This document shows, one piece after another, positions 51,758 through 60,247 of a DNA stretch of 64,000 nt. This stretch comes from Stenomitos frigidus ULC18 (lineage in GTDB: Bacteria; Cyanobacteriota; Cyanobacteriia; Leptolyngbyales; Leptolyngbyaceae). The position numbers and the translations under genes are program-made. The notes below the pieces were generated by a model. The model saw nothing but the letters and a program-made list of their open reading frames with translations, did no database searches and was not told the DNA's origin. Every line of letters starts with the position of its first letter. Position 1 is the first letter of the stretch. Where the stretch lies: the NCBI RefSeq assembly GCF_003003795.1, contig NZ_PVWK01000126.1, positions 33,830-97,829 on the forward strand, given 5' to 3'.

Positions 51758-54756
51758 GCTGCACCGTCCAGCACCCAGGCACTGTTTAGATTACTTATAC
51801 CAGGGGTGGACACAGCGGCGTCACTCCGTTTTTGCTCATCGCGTTCCTGCCAGCGCTGAAAAATGTCGTCGCGCCCATCGTCTGGAGGTTCGTACTGATA
51901 CAGCCGCTTGCGAGGTGCACCTCTCTGCCCTGGCCTACCGCTATAGCGCAGCTTTAACCCCAGCACTTGCAGCAGGCTTTGCGCGATTTGCATCCCGGTT
52001 TGTTTGGGCGAGATGCTGATGCCCAGCACATTGCGGACGGCTTGAGCATACTGGCGCGCGATCGTCGCTGTGTGGATGATGGCGGCATGTTCGGCGTGGT
52101 ATGACTCGTCTGGATTCAGCAGGTCAAGGAGGCCCAGGGTTTTGATCAGGTTGACTTTGGCCGAAAGCTGATCGCGGTTGAATGTGGGTTCCCATAGTTC
52201 GCCCCCACTGTGCTTACTAGCAAAGGTATGAGCATCACGCTCTTTAAGATAGGGCTGGCCCAGCGTGAGGTAGTAATGCAGACGGATTTGCGGTCGCCAG
52301 CCGTCGTCATCTTTAGCCACCAGCTCGCTGTCTACGTCGGTCTGATAGTACTGGTGCAAAAAGTGTTTGCGCTCCTGGAAAAACTCCGCTTCATTTTTGG
52401 TCTTTTTGGCTTTTAGCTCTTCATACTGCTGCTCGGTAATGACTGCTGCTGCTGCGATCGCCGCGTATTCTGCTTGCTTCTGGGCGTCGCGTACCTGGGT
52501 GACCGCTGCGTTGAGTGCCTCTAAGCCGTCCGTGCGAGACGCGTTGACCAAGGTATGCCCTTCCCGCTCCAGATTGCGGCAGATCGTTTCGCGGTAGGTC
52601 GGGATGCTGGCATTAATGCGACAGCCGATGCGGCCCCAGATGGTGAGGGCATCGTCAAAGGTCCTCACTGTATCCCCTTCAACCTCCAGGAACTGGAGAT
52701 TGAGACTGGCGATCGCCTTTTGGGACGAAACCAGGGACTTGAAGCTGGCGCTGCCATTGCCAACCTGCCCTAAGCCCCTTTTAGCAATCCAGATGTGGCG
52801 ATCGACCGGTTCTCGCAACCGGGCCAAAAACTGACGCACCGAATTTTCGGCTGTCACCCCTTGAAAGCAGCCCCAAACGCTTTGAAAATGCCCCTTCAGG
52901 TCAATACTGATGCCTGTTTCAAGCGTGGGTGTGGCGATCACGATATCGTAGTCTTCTTCTCGCACCACCTGATCGAACTTGGCGGTACACAAGTGGGCTG
53001 CGTGTTCAGCATCGGCGATCGTGCGTGAGTCAATGCGGAGAATTCGCTTCTCAGGGTGCTTCTGAGCGAAGTAGGTTTCCAGCGTTTTAGAACTCCACTT
53101 GCTCTTGACGCCACGAGAATGGGTCAACACGAGTACCTTGTCACCCTGCGCGATCGCCTCCTCCAGCCCCTTCAGCCATTGGATCGGGGTGGTCTGCTCG
53201 TAGTGGTGAATGGTCCAGGGTTGCTCTGGCTTGTACTCGTTCACGCAGAGCCAGGGCTGGATCTTGGACTCTGCCAGTAATCGCACGAACTGCAGGGAGA
53301 GGTTGGAGAGGTCGGCGTCGGAGAGAATGATTTTGCCCTGCTCACTCTCCAGGACGGCGCTGAACAATTCCTTCAGTTGTCGCAGCACTTCGGGTCGATG
53401 GTTACGGATCTCGGTGTCGGCTGAGAGCGTGTGCCAGATGACCTGCTCCGACTCATCCAGGATGACCACTGCATTTTTCCAATAAGCCGCGTTGAACCGT
53501 GCCTGCGATTCTGGATGCAGCGAATCGACGCAGACTCCGTAGCCCAGTAGATCACCGTCCTGCGAGGTGCGTAACTCGGTGACGTAGTTCAACCCCACCC
53601 GATCGCAAATGGCCTGTCCTAACTGTACGCGGTGGGTAATGAGCAAAACACGCTGCCCGTTGGCGTGAGCCTCACTGACGATCGCTTTCAGAGCTTCGGT
53701 TTTGCCGGTGCCTTTGGGGCTTTTGATGCCCACAAGCTTAGCGCTGACAGGAATCGGCAGATTGCCTAAATAGCGCTGCTTTAATGCCAGCGCCACTGGA
53801 AAGGTGAGGCGGCTATACTCTTCGGCTGGATCGAGGGAAGCGGCAGTCCTGTAGAGCGCGTCAAAGGCGTCAGCCCCTTGAGCTGCTACAAAGTCATCGA
53901 CGCCTTTTTGCGGTCCGGGCAGATTGATTTTGAACGGCTTGGCTTTGGCAAAGCGAAACAGGTAGCCCAGCTTATCGGCTTCCCGGTTGATGGCCTGAAT
54001 GGTTTTGAACTTGGTTTCGTAGTCGAAGCACACGTAAATGGCCCGCTCCGGCGTAGCGAAGTGCTGCAACTCTGGGATGAGGCGAGGTAGCATCCGGTTA
54101 CCCGCCTCATCCTTTGAGCGTGCGCCGGTGTTAATACCGGGTAGCGCGATCGCCGCATAACCCAGCGTCAGCAGGCAGGCCGCTTTCTTCTCGCCTTCGC
54201 AGAGGATAATCGGAACGTTGAGCGTGAACACCCACTCCCAGAACTCAGTGAAGGTGCTGGCGATAGGGATCCCGTAGCGCTGTGCGGTGCGTTCCCAAAG
54301 GTGTCGCGGGACACGAAGAAAGGTGACGCGGCTAGAGTTTGCGCCGTAACTGGGGCTGAGATACTTGGCAGGGGTTTGCTTCTGCCAGTCCAGGATCGGC
54401 GTGTCGGCATCGGGCTTGAACCGTCCCCACTCCATCGACTGGTAGCCGTTGAGCGGATCAATACCGCTGACCCACCAGCCGCGTGTTGCTTTGACCTGAT
54501 GCCCAAACCGGGTGTAGGTGCGATTGAGGCGATCCGCGATCGGGGTGCCTGTCACATCGTGGGTCAGCGGGTCAAACTCCAGATCTGAGAGTGACTCGAC
54601 GTTGAGCGCGATGATGTCAGGATCGACCCCGCTCTCTAACCACTCCTGCCAATGGTGAATATGGATGTGATCAGGCGGCTGACGGTCAGGGGTTCGAGAG
54701 GAAGAGGACTTAGCGAGTCCTTCAGTGACCAGAGGCAAGCGCTGACATTCGTTCAT
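51754..54756 (-). CDS. CyRepA1-family replication protein (DUF3854 TOPRIM-like plus SF2 helicase)
   Basis: A 1000-residue protein. The N-terminal part (about 90-340) resembles the DUF3854 primase-like region: RGWWVSGIDPLNGYQSMEWG, LNVPIILCEGEKKAACLLTL and IYVCFDYETK form a TOPRIM-like core (CEGEKKA; DYE). The helicase part has Walker A IKSPKGTGKTEALKAI and DE-box VVILDESEQV, then DIVIATPTLETGISIDLKG and NSVRQFLARLREPVDRHIWI. This plan is that of plasmid replication proteins of cyanobacteria. ATG 54756 is preceded by GAGGAG and overlaps the preceding stop as ATGA. It suggests element 2 can replicate after excision. Confidence 0.85.
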   Translation of the reverse strand: MNECQRLPLVTEGLAKSSSSRTPDRQPPDHIHIHHWQEWLESGVDPDIIALNVESLSDLEFDPLTHDVTGTPIADRLNRTYTRFGHQVKATRGWWVSGIDPLNGYQSMEWGRFKPDADTPILDWQKQTPAKYLSPSYGANSSRVTFLRVPRHLWERTAQRYGIPIASTFTEFWEWVFTLNVPIILCEGEKKAACLLTLGYAAIALPGINTGARSKDEAGNRMLPRLIPELQHFATPERAIYVCFDYETKFKTIQAINREADKLGYLFRFAKAKPFKINLPGPQKGVDDFVAAQGADAFDALYRTAASLDPAEEYSRLTFPVALALKQRYLGNLPIPVSAKLVGIKSPKGTGKTEALKAIVSEAHANGQRVLLITHRVQLGQAICDRVGLNYVTELRTSQDGDLLGYGVCVDSLHPESQARFNAAYWKNAVVILDESEQVIWHTLSADTEIRNHRPEVLRQLKELFSAVLESEQGKIILSDADLSNLSLQFVRLLAESKIQPWLCVNEYKPEQPWTIHHYEQTTPIQWLKGLEEAIAQGDKVLVLTHSRGVKSKWSSKTLETYFAQKHPEKRILRIDSRTIADAEHAAHLCTAKFDQVVREEDYDIVIATPTLETGISIDLKGHFQSVWGCFQGVTAENSVRQFLARLREPVDRHIWIAKRGLGQVGNGSASFKSLVSSQKAIASLNLQFLEVEGDTVRTFDDALTIWGRIGCRINASIPTYRETICRNLEREGHTLVNASRTDGLEALNAAVTQVRDAQKQAEYAAIAAAAVITEQQYEELKAKKTKNEAEFFQERKHFLHQYYQTDVDSELVAKDDDGWRPQIRLHYYLTLGQPYLKERDAHTFASKHSGGELWEPTFNRDQLSAKVNLIKTLGLLDLLNPDESYHAEHAAIIHTATIARQYAQAVRNVLGISISPKQTGMQIAQSLLQVLGLKLRYSGRPGQRGAPRKRLYQYEPPDDGRDDIFQRWQERDEQKRSDAAVSTPGISNLNSAWVLDGAA

Positions 54757-55016
54757 GCGCCACTCCTCGTATTTGTGACTAGAGCGATCGCGTCTTGTAG
54801 AAACTGGGTGGGCACTTGTCGCCACTCGCCAGAGTCCAGTAGCTGGAACTCTGGTGCCACCACCTTCTCTAGCTGAACGCCTTGCACCCTGGCCGTCTCC
54901 AGTGCGTCTTCGGGGAAGGTGCCGGTAAATTCGTGGGGCACTGTCGCTCCCCAAGGTCGTCGCACATACAACCGCCAGCGTGTCGGGCGTGTCAAATCAG
55001 GCAGTGTTTGACCCAT
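54753..55016 (-). CDS. small hypothetical protein upstream of the replication gene
   Basis: An 87-residue protein: GQTLPDLTRPTRWRLYVRRP, then PHEFTGTFPEDALETARVQG, then EKVVAPEFQLLDSGEW. No family recognised. An AGAGGT site precedes the ATG at 55016, which overlaps the upstream stop as TAATG. Its stop overlaps the replication gene's start. Confidence 0.65.
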   Translation of the reverse strand: MGQTLPDLTRPTRWRLYVRRPWGATVPHEFTGTFPEDALETARVQGVQLEKVVAPEFQLLDSGEWRQVPTQFLQDAIALVTNTRSGA

Positions 55017-55252
55017 TACAGCACCTCTACCCAAGCGCACGGCAAGGCGATCAGGCGCGAGGTGAGCCCAAAAGCAGCTGTAGGCAACTCACAGGGAAAT
55101 ACGGCTGCGTCGCTCTCCCCGGTGGCCAAGCCGCGCGGACGCCGCTGGTTGCCCCCTGGCGAGGGATGGCCGGAGGTCAACCACATTTTGTGCGGAATCT
55201 GACCAACAACAGGTGTACTACCTGTTAGGCTAATATGACAATGTTGAGACAT
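55016..55252 (-). CDS. small hypothetical protein
   Basis: A 78-residue protein with little recognisable order (HKMWLTSGHPSPGGNQRRPR; GLATGESDAAVFPCELPTAA). A GGAG site precedes the ATG. The tight TAATG junction with the next gene is the main support. An intercistronic hairpin (AACCGCC/GGCGGTT arms) lies just upstream. Confidence 0.5.
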   Translation of the reverse strand: MSQHCHISLTGSTPVVGQIPHKMWLTSGHPSPGGNQRRPRGLATGESDAAVFPCELPTAAFGLTSRLIALPCAWVEVL

Positions 55253-55316
55253 AACGGCTCCACGAGGGCACCGAAACCGCCAGCAGCCCTGCCAGACATA
55301 CGAGGGCGGTTTTGGT

Positions 55317-55496
55317 TTAAGTAGGGTTTGACGAAACGAGTGTGGCTTCAGACTTTTCGGTTTGCTTCTGGCGCTTTAGCCAGTCAACCAACGCTTTTGT
55401 GGCCGCAGTCCCGATAATCAAGCCGTTGTCTTCGCAGAAGGCTTTAAATTCACGACCCACATCAGGGTCAATCAACGGCCTGAATTGCTTTCTCAT
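55317..55496 (-). CDS. 59-residue putative ribbon-helix-helix-like protein
   Basis: A short frame on the minus strand from ATG 55496: MRKQFRPLIDPDVGREFKAF, then CEDNGLIIGTAATKALVDWL, then KRQKQTEKSE. A beta strand followed by two helices with a basic start resembles small MetJ/Arc-type DNA-binding proteins of plasmids. It is the first gene of the minus-strand operon, directly after a promoter-like region. It may be a copy-number regulator. Confidence 0.6.
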   Translation of the reverse strand: MRKQFRPLIDPDVGREFKAFCEDNGLIIGTAATKALVDWLKRQKQTEKSEATLVSSNPT

Positions 55497-55534
55497 AAAA
55501 ACTCGTACTCTCTCGTACTGAAGATGAGTCCAAC

Positions 55535-55563
55535 TTTATCACTTTCAATATTGAATTTGTCAA
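55535..55563 (-). promoter_or_regulatory. promoter with palindromic operator for element 2 replication operon
   Basis: On the minus strand TTGACA (55563-55558) and GATAAA (55540-55535) are 17 bp apart. The spacer holds a perfect 12-bp palindrome TTCAATATTGAA (55544-55555). The ATG of the 59-residue gene follows at 55496. A repressor bound there would block the promoter. Confidence 0.55.
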
Positions 55564-55662
55564 GATCGTTTGCAGAGAAATTGTCAGCACTACTATTGAA
55601 AGCAGCGCTGTTAAATGGTGGATACTGAGAAGTTGTTACAACTTTGATGCTAGGGGGCAACA

Positions 55663-56067
55663 ATGGCGGTCACTCCAAGCGGTCGAGCAAATTTAGGGCA
55701 GTTCCTCGAACAGACGCGTAAGAGTGCCGAGCTGAAAGCGTTGATTGAACCCTGGATCAAGGCTAACCATCCCAGCCAGTCAGTGGGGGAATTTGTGGAT
55801 CGCCCTCAGTTCGCGCTCTGGCTCACCGCACAGGCAAACATGCTAGATGCTCCCATCACCGATGCGGCGATCGGGCGTGTGGAGCGTGGCGAAGGCAAAG
55901 ATGGGCCACCCAACAAAATCCAGATCGCGCTGATTCGCGCCAAGATTTTGAAGCTACCGGATGGCAAGCTTTATAGCCATGACGACCTAGTTGCTGTCTT
56001 GACCGAACAGCTCAATCCGTTTACAGGTCAGCGTCAAAATGGCGCGGTCAACGGTTCGACGCATTGA
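55663..56067 (+). CDS. XRE-like hypothetical regulator divergent from the replication operon
   Basis: A 134-residue protein. The middle (RPQFALWLTAQANMLDAPIT, then DAAIGRVERGEGKDGPPNKI) looks like a degenerate Cro/CI-type helix-turn-helix. The rest is helical and polar. A GGGGG-rich site precedes the ATG. Its position opposite the replication operon suits a repressor acting on the palindrome at 55544. Its 3' end overlaps the convergent PAS gene by 20 bp. Confidence 0.6.
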   Translation: MAVTPSGRANLGQFLEQTRKSAELKALIEPWIKANHPSQSVGEFVDRPQFALWLTAQANMLDAPITDAAIGRVERGEGKDGPPNKIQIALIRAKILKLPDGKLYSHDDLVAVLTEQLNPFTGQRQNGAVNGSTH

Positions 56068-56725
56068 CACGGTTCACCATCGCGTAGCAAAAGCTCTGGT
56101 CTTTAATGGGAATGAGGACGGCTTGATAATGCCGCTCCCAGATGGGGTAAGTAATCTCCAACCGCTTGCCAGACGCAATACAGTACTGCACGGCTTTAAG
56201 AATGGTTTGAGCAGCGTCCCAATTTTCAGGCGGCAAAACTTGAAACAACGATCGACCCACCATTTGTTCTGCTGTAATGCGTGGGCTGGAATGGCGATAA
56301 AAGGCTTCTAAATACACACCGCCGCTATCGATTTTGTACAATGTGCCCTGCGTTTTGAGGTAATCCAGAATGGCTTCAAAGCACTGACAGTTCTGCTCTA
56401 GCTGTTCCACTCGTCTCGCCTGATCAAACCGACCCTGTGCTTTGAGGATGGCAGGATAGCGCGCCTCCAGGCTTTGAAGTGAAATCACCTGATACTCTTG
56501 ATTCACCAACAAAAAGAGACGCTGGATCTTCCAGACTGGCAGCAGCAGCAATACCAGTTGAACGAGGCGAGCGGCGAGGTAACCCGCTTTGCCCTCAACT
56601 GGGGCCAACATGACATTTTCGCCATTGATGTCAAACTGCGCGATCGCGTGAAACAGTTTACTCGCTCGATTCCTGTCACAAAGTTGCTGAAAAGCGGCAC
56701 GTGAACCGAACAGTAGAGCACTCAT
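56048..56725 (-). CDS. PAS-like domain protein
   Basis: A 225-residue protein. The C-terminal half is PAS-like: YKIDSGGVYLEAFYRHSSPR, then ITAEQMVGRSLFQVLPPENW, then ITYPIWERHYQAVLIPIKDQ. The N-terminal half is helical with a hydrophobic segment near residues 50-75. There is no output domain. ATG 56725 is chosen; the frame is open to a TTG at 56785. It may sense a small molecule, but no partner is seen. Confidence 0.65.
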   Translation of the reverse strand: MSALLFGSRAAFQQLCDRNRASKLFHAIAQFDINGENVMLAPVEGKAGYLAARLVQLVLLLLPVWKIQRLFLLVNQEYQVISLQSLEARYPAILKAQGRFDQARRVEQLEQNCQCFEAILDYLKTQGTLYKIDSGGVYLEAFYRHSSPRITAEQMVGRSLFQVLPPENWDAAQTILKAVQYCIASGKRLEITYPIWERHYQAVLIPIKDQSFCYAMVNRVNASNR

Positions 56726-57369
56726 ATTGTCAGTAGATAGGGTGCAAGCTGCAATCCAAGGAGCCGATGAAGGCTGCTGTCCCAAAAGCCCTTCCCTAAA
56801 GGCTTTGGGCGGGAGCCGTGATCGCAGTATGCGTGTACTGTGTCTCAGGTTAACGCGGATATTCTTCGTGCGTTAAGTATTTGAGCGGAAAATTGGAATA
56901 TTTTTTATGGGTTATGGGTGATCCGTCTTCAGCCATTTGTCTTAAAGCGCTTGAAGCACTGTTGACTACGGGCGATCAACCTGAGACCTAAAAATCTTGA
57001 GGGCTCGGTAAGGTTTCAGGCGAACATGCAAGTAATGATTTTGCGAAAATTAGCAGATTAGTGGATCCTCATTGAGGGATGGGCAACCAATAACTAACTG
57101 GTGCACTTAACGTCGTAGTACAAACTTTGGTTTTGGACTTGACGATGTGCTACAAACGTAATGTGTCAACGGTAGAATCGAGTGTTCAGGGCTATGGCAG
57201 TTAACATGCATTAATCCAAGCGAAAGCTATTTAAACCAATTTCTACAAAGCTTTAAGGTTTTTAGCCCAGTTGGGACTTCTGTTTACATGCGAAAGGGTA
57301 GCCCAGACAGAATTCATCTAATCTTTATGGAATTCGCTTATTAGACATGTTGGGATATAACGATCAAAA

Positions 57370-57457
57370 ATCGCTGAAATGCTTATACAGCCTGGGTTTC
57401 AAGGATTTTGCGCCAAGATCGCTGAAATGCTTTCTAGACAAGGGTTTCAAGGATTTT
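57370..57457. repeat. 40-bp interrupted direct repeat
   Basis: ATCGCTGAAATGCTT, 9 variable bases, then GGGTTTCAAGGATTTT occurs at 57370-57409 and at 57418-57457. It lies just after the end of the three-gene protease/ATPase operon. The rest of the gap 56726-57478 shows no gene. Confidence 0.65.
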
Positions 57458-57478
57458 TGAGCTTATTACCCAACAACT

Positions 57479-60247
57479 CTATTGCTGCTTTAAGACCCAA
57501 CGGCGAAATAGCTCTACACAGATAAACCAGCGATCGTCGCTTGTTGCCACAACATCATGACGCTTCAAAATGTCGAGTGCTTGCTGCAAGCTTGCTGTAT
57601 CCAGCTCAGTTGTTTGCTGGAGAGCCTCAAGACTTAAACCAGATTGGTGCGGCGCTAGTGCTTTTAGAACCGCTTGCTGCCCTGGGGCATCTCTATCTGC
57701 CTGCCCCCAAACACCTGTAAAGTAGTAGTGTCCTTGACTAAAAAAGCCAGCGTCGCCAACTACGGTTCTGACATCCTCAACCGTAAAGACTGGATCGCGC
57801 TTCTGCAACTGCTCAAAGACCTGATCGTTGTAGTAGCGGACTAGTTTGAAGCCAACCAGCTGAGTCAGGTAAGGCTGCCCCGCAGTCAGAGACCAAATTT
57901 CATCACAGGCTTCCGGTGCATAGTCGAGTAAAAAATCTTCAGTAGGATTTAACAGTAATTGTTGGACTGCACCAGAAGACAGAAAATCAACCCGGATGGG
58001 AATGTAACTACCGAAAAAGGGATGGAAGTAGTTTTCGTTCATCTCTTCTAGCGTGTGCAGCCCTGCGAAGGCGAAAGCTAGTTTAGAACTCATTTGGACT
58101 AAACCACGTAGAAACGCCATCACATCGGGTGCAATCCGTCCGGCTTCGATAAGGTCTTCAATCTTTTCAAACTCATCAATCGCAATGATTAGACCCTCAT
58201 TTGGTCCCAGGCTGGCTTCCACCTGTTTGAGAAACCGTTCAAAGGTCCGGTCCGGTAGACTCAGAAAGTCGCTATCAGGGGGAGAGGGCACATTTGTGAC
58301 TCCCGCAACTTCATCACAAATAGCAATCCACACATCGCTAATGCTTGGAGCAGTAGCAGACAGTAGTAAATTCACATAGGCAACTTTGATTCCGGCACCC
58401 AATGTGTCAGAAAGGTTTCGCAGGATGGATGTCTTGCCCATACGTCGATGACCATAGAGCACTACAGTCTGGAGCTGATGCCCCAAAACCCATAGCTCTT
58501 CCAGCCGTCGCATCACATCTTCGCGACCTACAAAGAGCTGTCCTTCTACTGGATCACCAATCACATAGGGATTTGTTACAGGCTTAGTGATGACAACGTT
58601 GCCCACCTCAGAGGCAATGCTCAGCAACGCTTCTCTCCAGGTCTGTGCAATGTTGATGATTAACCCTCGTTCTGCTTCTGGCAGGGTGGGGGCATGATCT
58701 AATACCGTTTTGATTTCTCCTAAAGCGCGATTGAGGGCAAACGCTCTGGTAGAGCGAGACAGACTCCGTTGCACCATTTGCATATCTACCACCACTCGAC
58801 GCAGGCGAGCAATCGCAGCCCAAGTGTGAGGGCGGAGAAAAGGCTCTGCTGGAATTCCGGGAAGCTGAATCTGGGCAATGGCAGTTGAATCTTTTGCTTG
58901 ATCAAAAAGTGACAGGGTATAAGCCAGTACCAAGAGTTCCCCTCCGTAGGGCAAAGTGTATATCGTTGCAAAGGCTCTGGCAGAGACCTCTGGCATTTTT
59001 TCATGGAGATACCAGAAGCCTGCGGCGGCTGCACGAGCGGGCGTATCTAGACGTGGTTCAAGGCTCAAACGAGCTTTCAGTCTTCGTTTGATTGCAGGAG
59101 GAAACAAAAAAAATCCATCAATGGCGCGTGACTGGAGTTGATCAGTTAGAGATGCCGTCGCGAAACGCACTAAATCCCAATCATAGGGAGAGTTCGCCAG
59201 CTGAGCGGCTCGAAAGATGACCTGCTCGGGCGGTGTTTTGCTGAGAACCTGATTGACAGCCTGAATGACTGGAATGAACTGAACGCTGTAAGCCAGAATT
59301 TGATTGGCATTCTGCAACCCCATTTCCCAATCTTGTTTCAACCAGACCTTGAGCTGAGTTGAGACCTGAGGCAGCGGTAGCGGCGTCACAGATGGGATCC
59401 ATATATTTTGGCTGGAGCGTCTCAAGATGTTGACAGGTAAAGAAAGTAGCCAACTCTCCAGTCTGACAAGTGCCACGCCGAACACCACGCCGCCCGCTAC
59501 GCCGAACACCACGCCGCCCGCTACGCCGAACACCACGCCACCCGCCACGCCGAACACCACGCCACGCCCTACGCCGACCGCTACGCCGAACACCACGCCG
59601 AACACTACGCCGACCGTTACGCCGACCGTTACGCCGATCGCTCCGTCGTACGCTACGCCGAACACCACGCCGCCCGCTACGCCGTACCATACGCCGACCG
59701 CTACGCCGAGCGCCACGCCGAACACCACGCCGACCGCTACGCCGCCCGCTACGCCGCCCGCTACGCCGCCCGCTACGCCGTACCATACGCCGACCGCTAC
59801 GCCGAGCGCCACGCCGAACACCACGTCGCCCGCTACGCCACGCCCTACGCCGCCCGCTACGCCGAACACCACGCCGAACACTACGCCGAACACTACGCCG
59901 AACACTACGCCGACCGCTACGCCGCTCCAGGCAACAGAGAAACCCAGTGTTTGGACCGCCACACCGACGATCACTGGAACCAAAACCGTCAAGCAAAGCC
60001 CCTGTAGCAATAACTGCCATTGCACAGGCTTCTGGCGTAATTGCTCTAATCCCTTAAGCCAGTTCATTTCATTTTCAGGAATCGATCCACCACCAAAGGT
60101 GTCAATATACCAACGCAATGCCTGCGGAAAAAAGAACACCCAATAGAGTAAGCGTAAGTAGTCCAATGGGTTCCATAAGGAGAGAGGTCTCTTTAGCTTG
60201 GGTGCCAGGTCAAGCCGTGGTACAGCGTTGGATCGAGGTTGACTCAT
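57479..60247 (-). CDS. membrane GV-tetrapeptide-repeat protein with STAND-like P-loop ATPase
   Basis: A 922-residue protein. After membrane segments (LDYLRLLYWVFFFPQALRWY; LCLTVLVPVIVGVAV), about 36 tandem GV-[AV]-x tetrapeptides (about residues 95-245, GVVFGVAGGVVFGV type) should form glycine-zipper helices. A helical linker follows, then an ATPase: NPYVIGDPVEGQLFVGREDV, Walker A YGHRRMGKTSIL near 603, Walker B LIIAIDEFEKI near 690, and a C-terminal winged-helix-like end (VLKALAPHQSGLSLEALQQT). Its start overlaps the protease gene stop as ATGA, so the products are likely a complex. Confidence 0.82.
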   Translation of the reverse strand: MSQPRSNAVPRLDLAPKLKRPLSLWNPLDYLRLLYWVFFFPQALRWYIDTFGGGSIPENEMNWLKGLEQLRQKPVQWQLLLQGLCLTVLVPVIVGVAVQTLGFSVAWSGVAVGVVFGVVFGVVFGVVFGVAGGVGRGVAGDVVFGVALGVAVGVWYGVAGGVAGGVAGGVAVGVVFGVALGVAVGVWYGVAGGVVFGVAYDGAIGVTVGVTVGVVFGVVFGVAVGVGRGVVFGVAGGVVFGVAGGVVFGVAGGVVFGVALVRLESWLLSLPVNILRRSSQNIWIPSVTPLPLPQVSTQLKVWLKQDWEMGLQNANQILAYSVQFIPVIQAVNQVLSKTPPEQVIFRAAQLANSPYDWDLVRFATASLTDQLQSRAIDGFFLFPPAIKRRLKARLSLEPRLDTPARAAAAGFWYLHEKMPEVSARAFATIYTLPYGGELLVLAYTLSLFDQAKDSTAIAQIQLPGIPAEPFLRPHTWAAIARLRRVVVDMQMVQRSLSRSTRAFALNRALGEIKTVLDHAPTLPEAERGLIINIAQTWREALLSIASEVGNVVITKPVTNPYVIGDPVEGQLFVGREDVMRRLEELWVLGHQLQTVVLYGHRRMGKTSILRNLSDTLGAGIKVAYVNLLLSATAPSISDVWIAICDEVAGVTNVPSPPDSDFLSLPDRTFERFLKQVEASLGPNEGLIIAIDEFEKIEDLIEAGRIAPDVMAFLRGLVQMSSKLAFAFAGLHTLEEMNENYFHPFFGSYIPIRVDFLSSGAVQQLLLNPTEDFLLDYAPEACDEIWSLTAGQPYLTQLVGFKLVRYYNDQVFEQLQKRDPVFTVEDVRTVVGDAGFFSQGHYYFTGVWGQADRDAPGQQAVLKALAPHQSGLSLEALQQTTELDTASLQQALDILKRHDVVATSDDRWFICVELFRRWVLKQQ

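Larger units (their letters stand above)
48528..56067. mobile_element. integrative element 2 (minimal extent; right end not found)
   Basis: Begins at the second att copy with an integrase remnant. It holds an excisionase-like gene, ASCH, DUF5131, a CyRepA1-like replication gene, small genes and a divergent regulator. No third 52-bp copy is seen in the window. The end given is simply the last gene that fits the element's replication region; it may extend further. Confidence 0.6.

Noticed and set aside
55262..55320. Terminator between the 59-residue gene and the next minus-strand gene
   Set aside because: The hairpin has mismatches and no T-run on the minus strand; it is probably an intercistronic fold.
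57370..57457. CRISPR array
   Set aside because: Only two units, with a 9-base variable core; no cas genes in the window.
59427..60146. Long plus-strand open frames rich in Thr-Pro or Arg-Arg repeats
   Set aside because: They are antisense to the GV repeats of the minus-strand ATPase. The 12-bp period keeps several frames open at once, and there is no ribosome site or domain.
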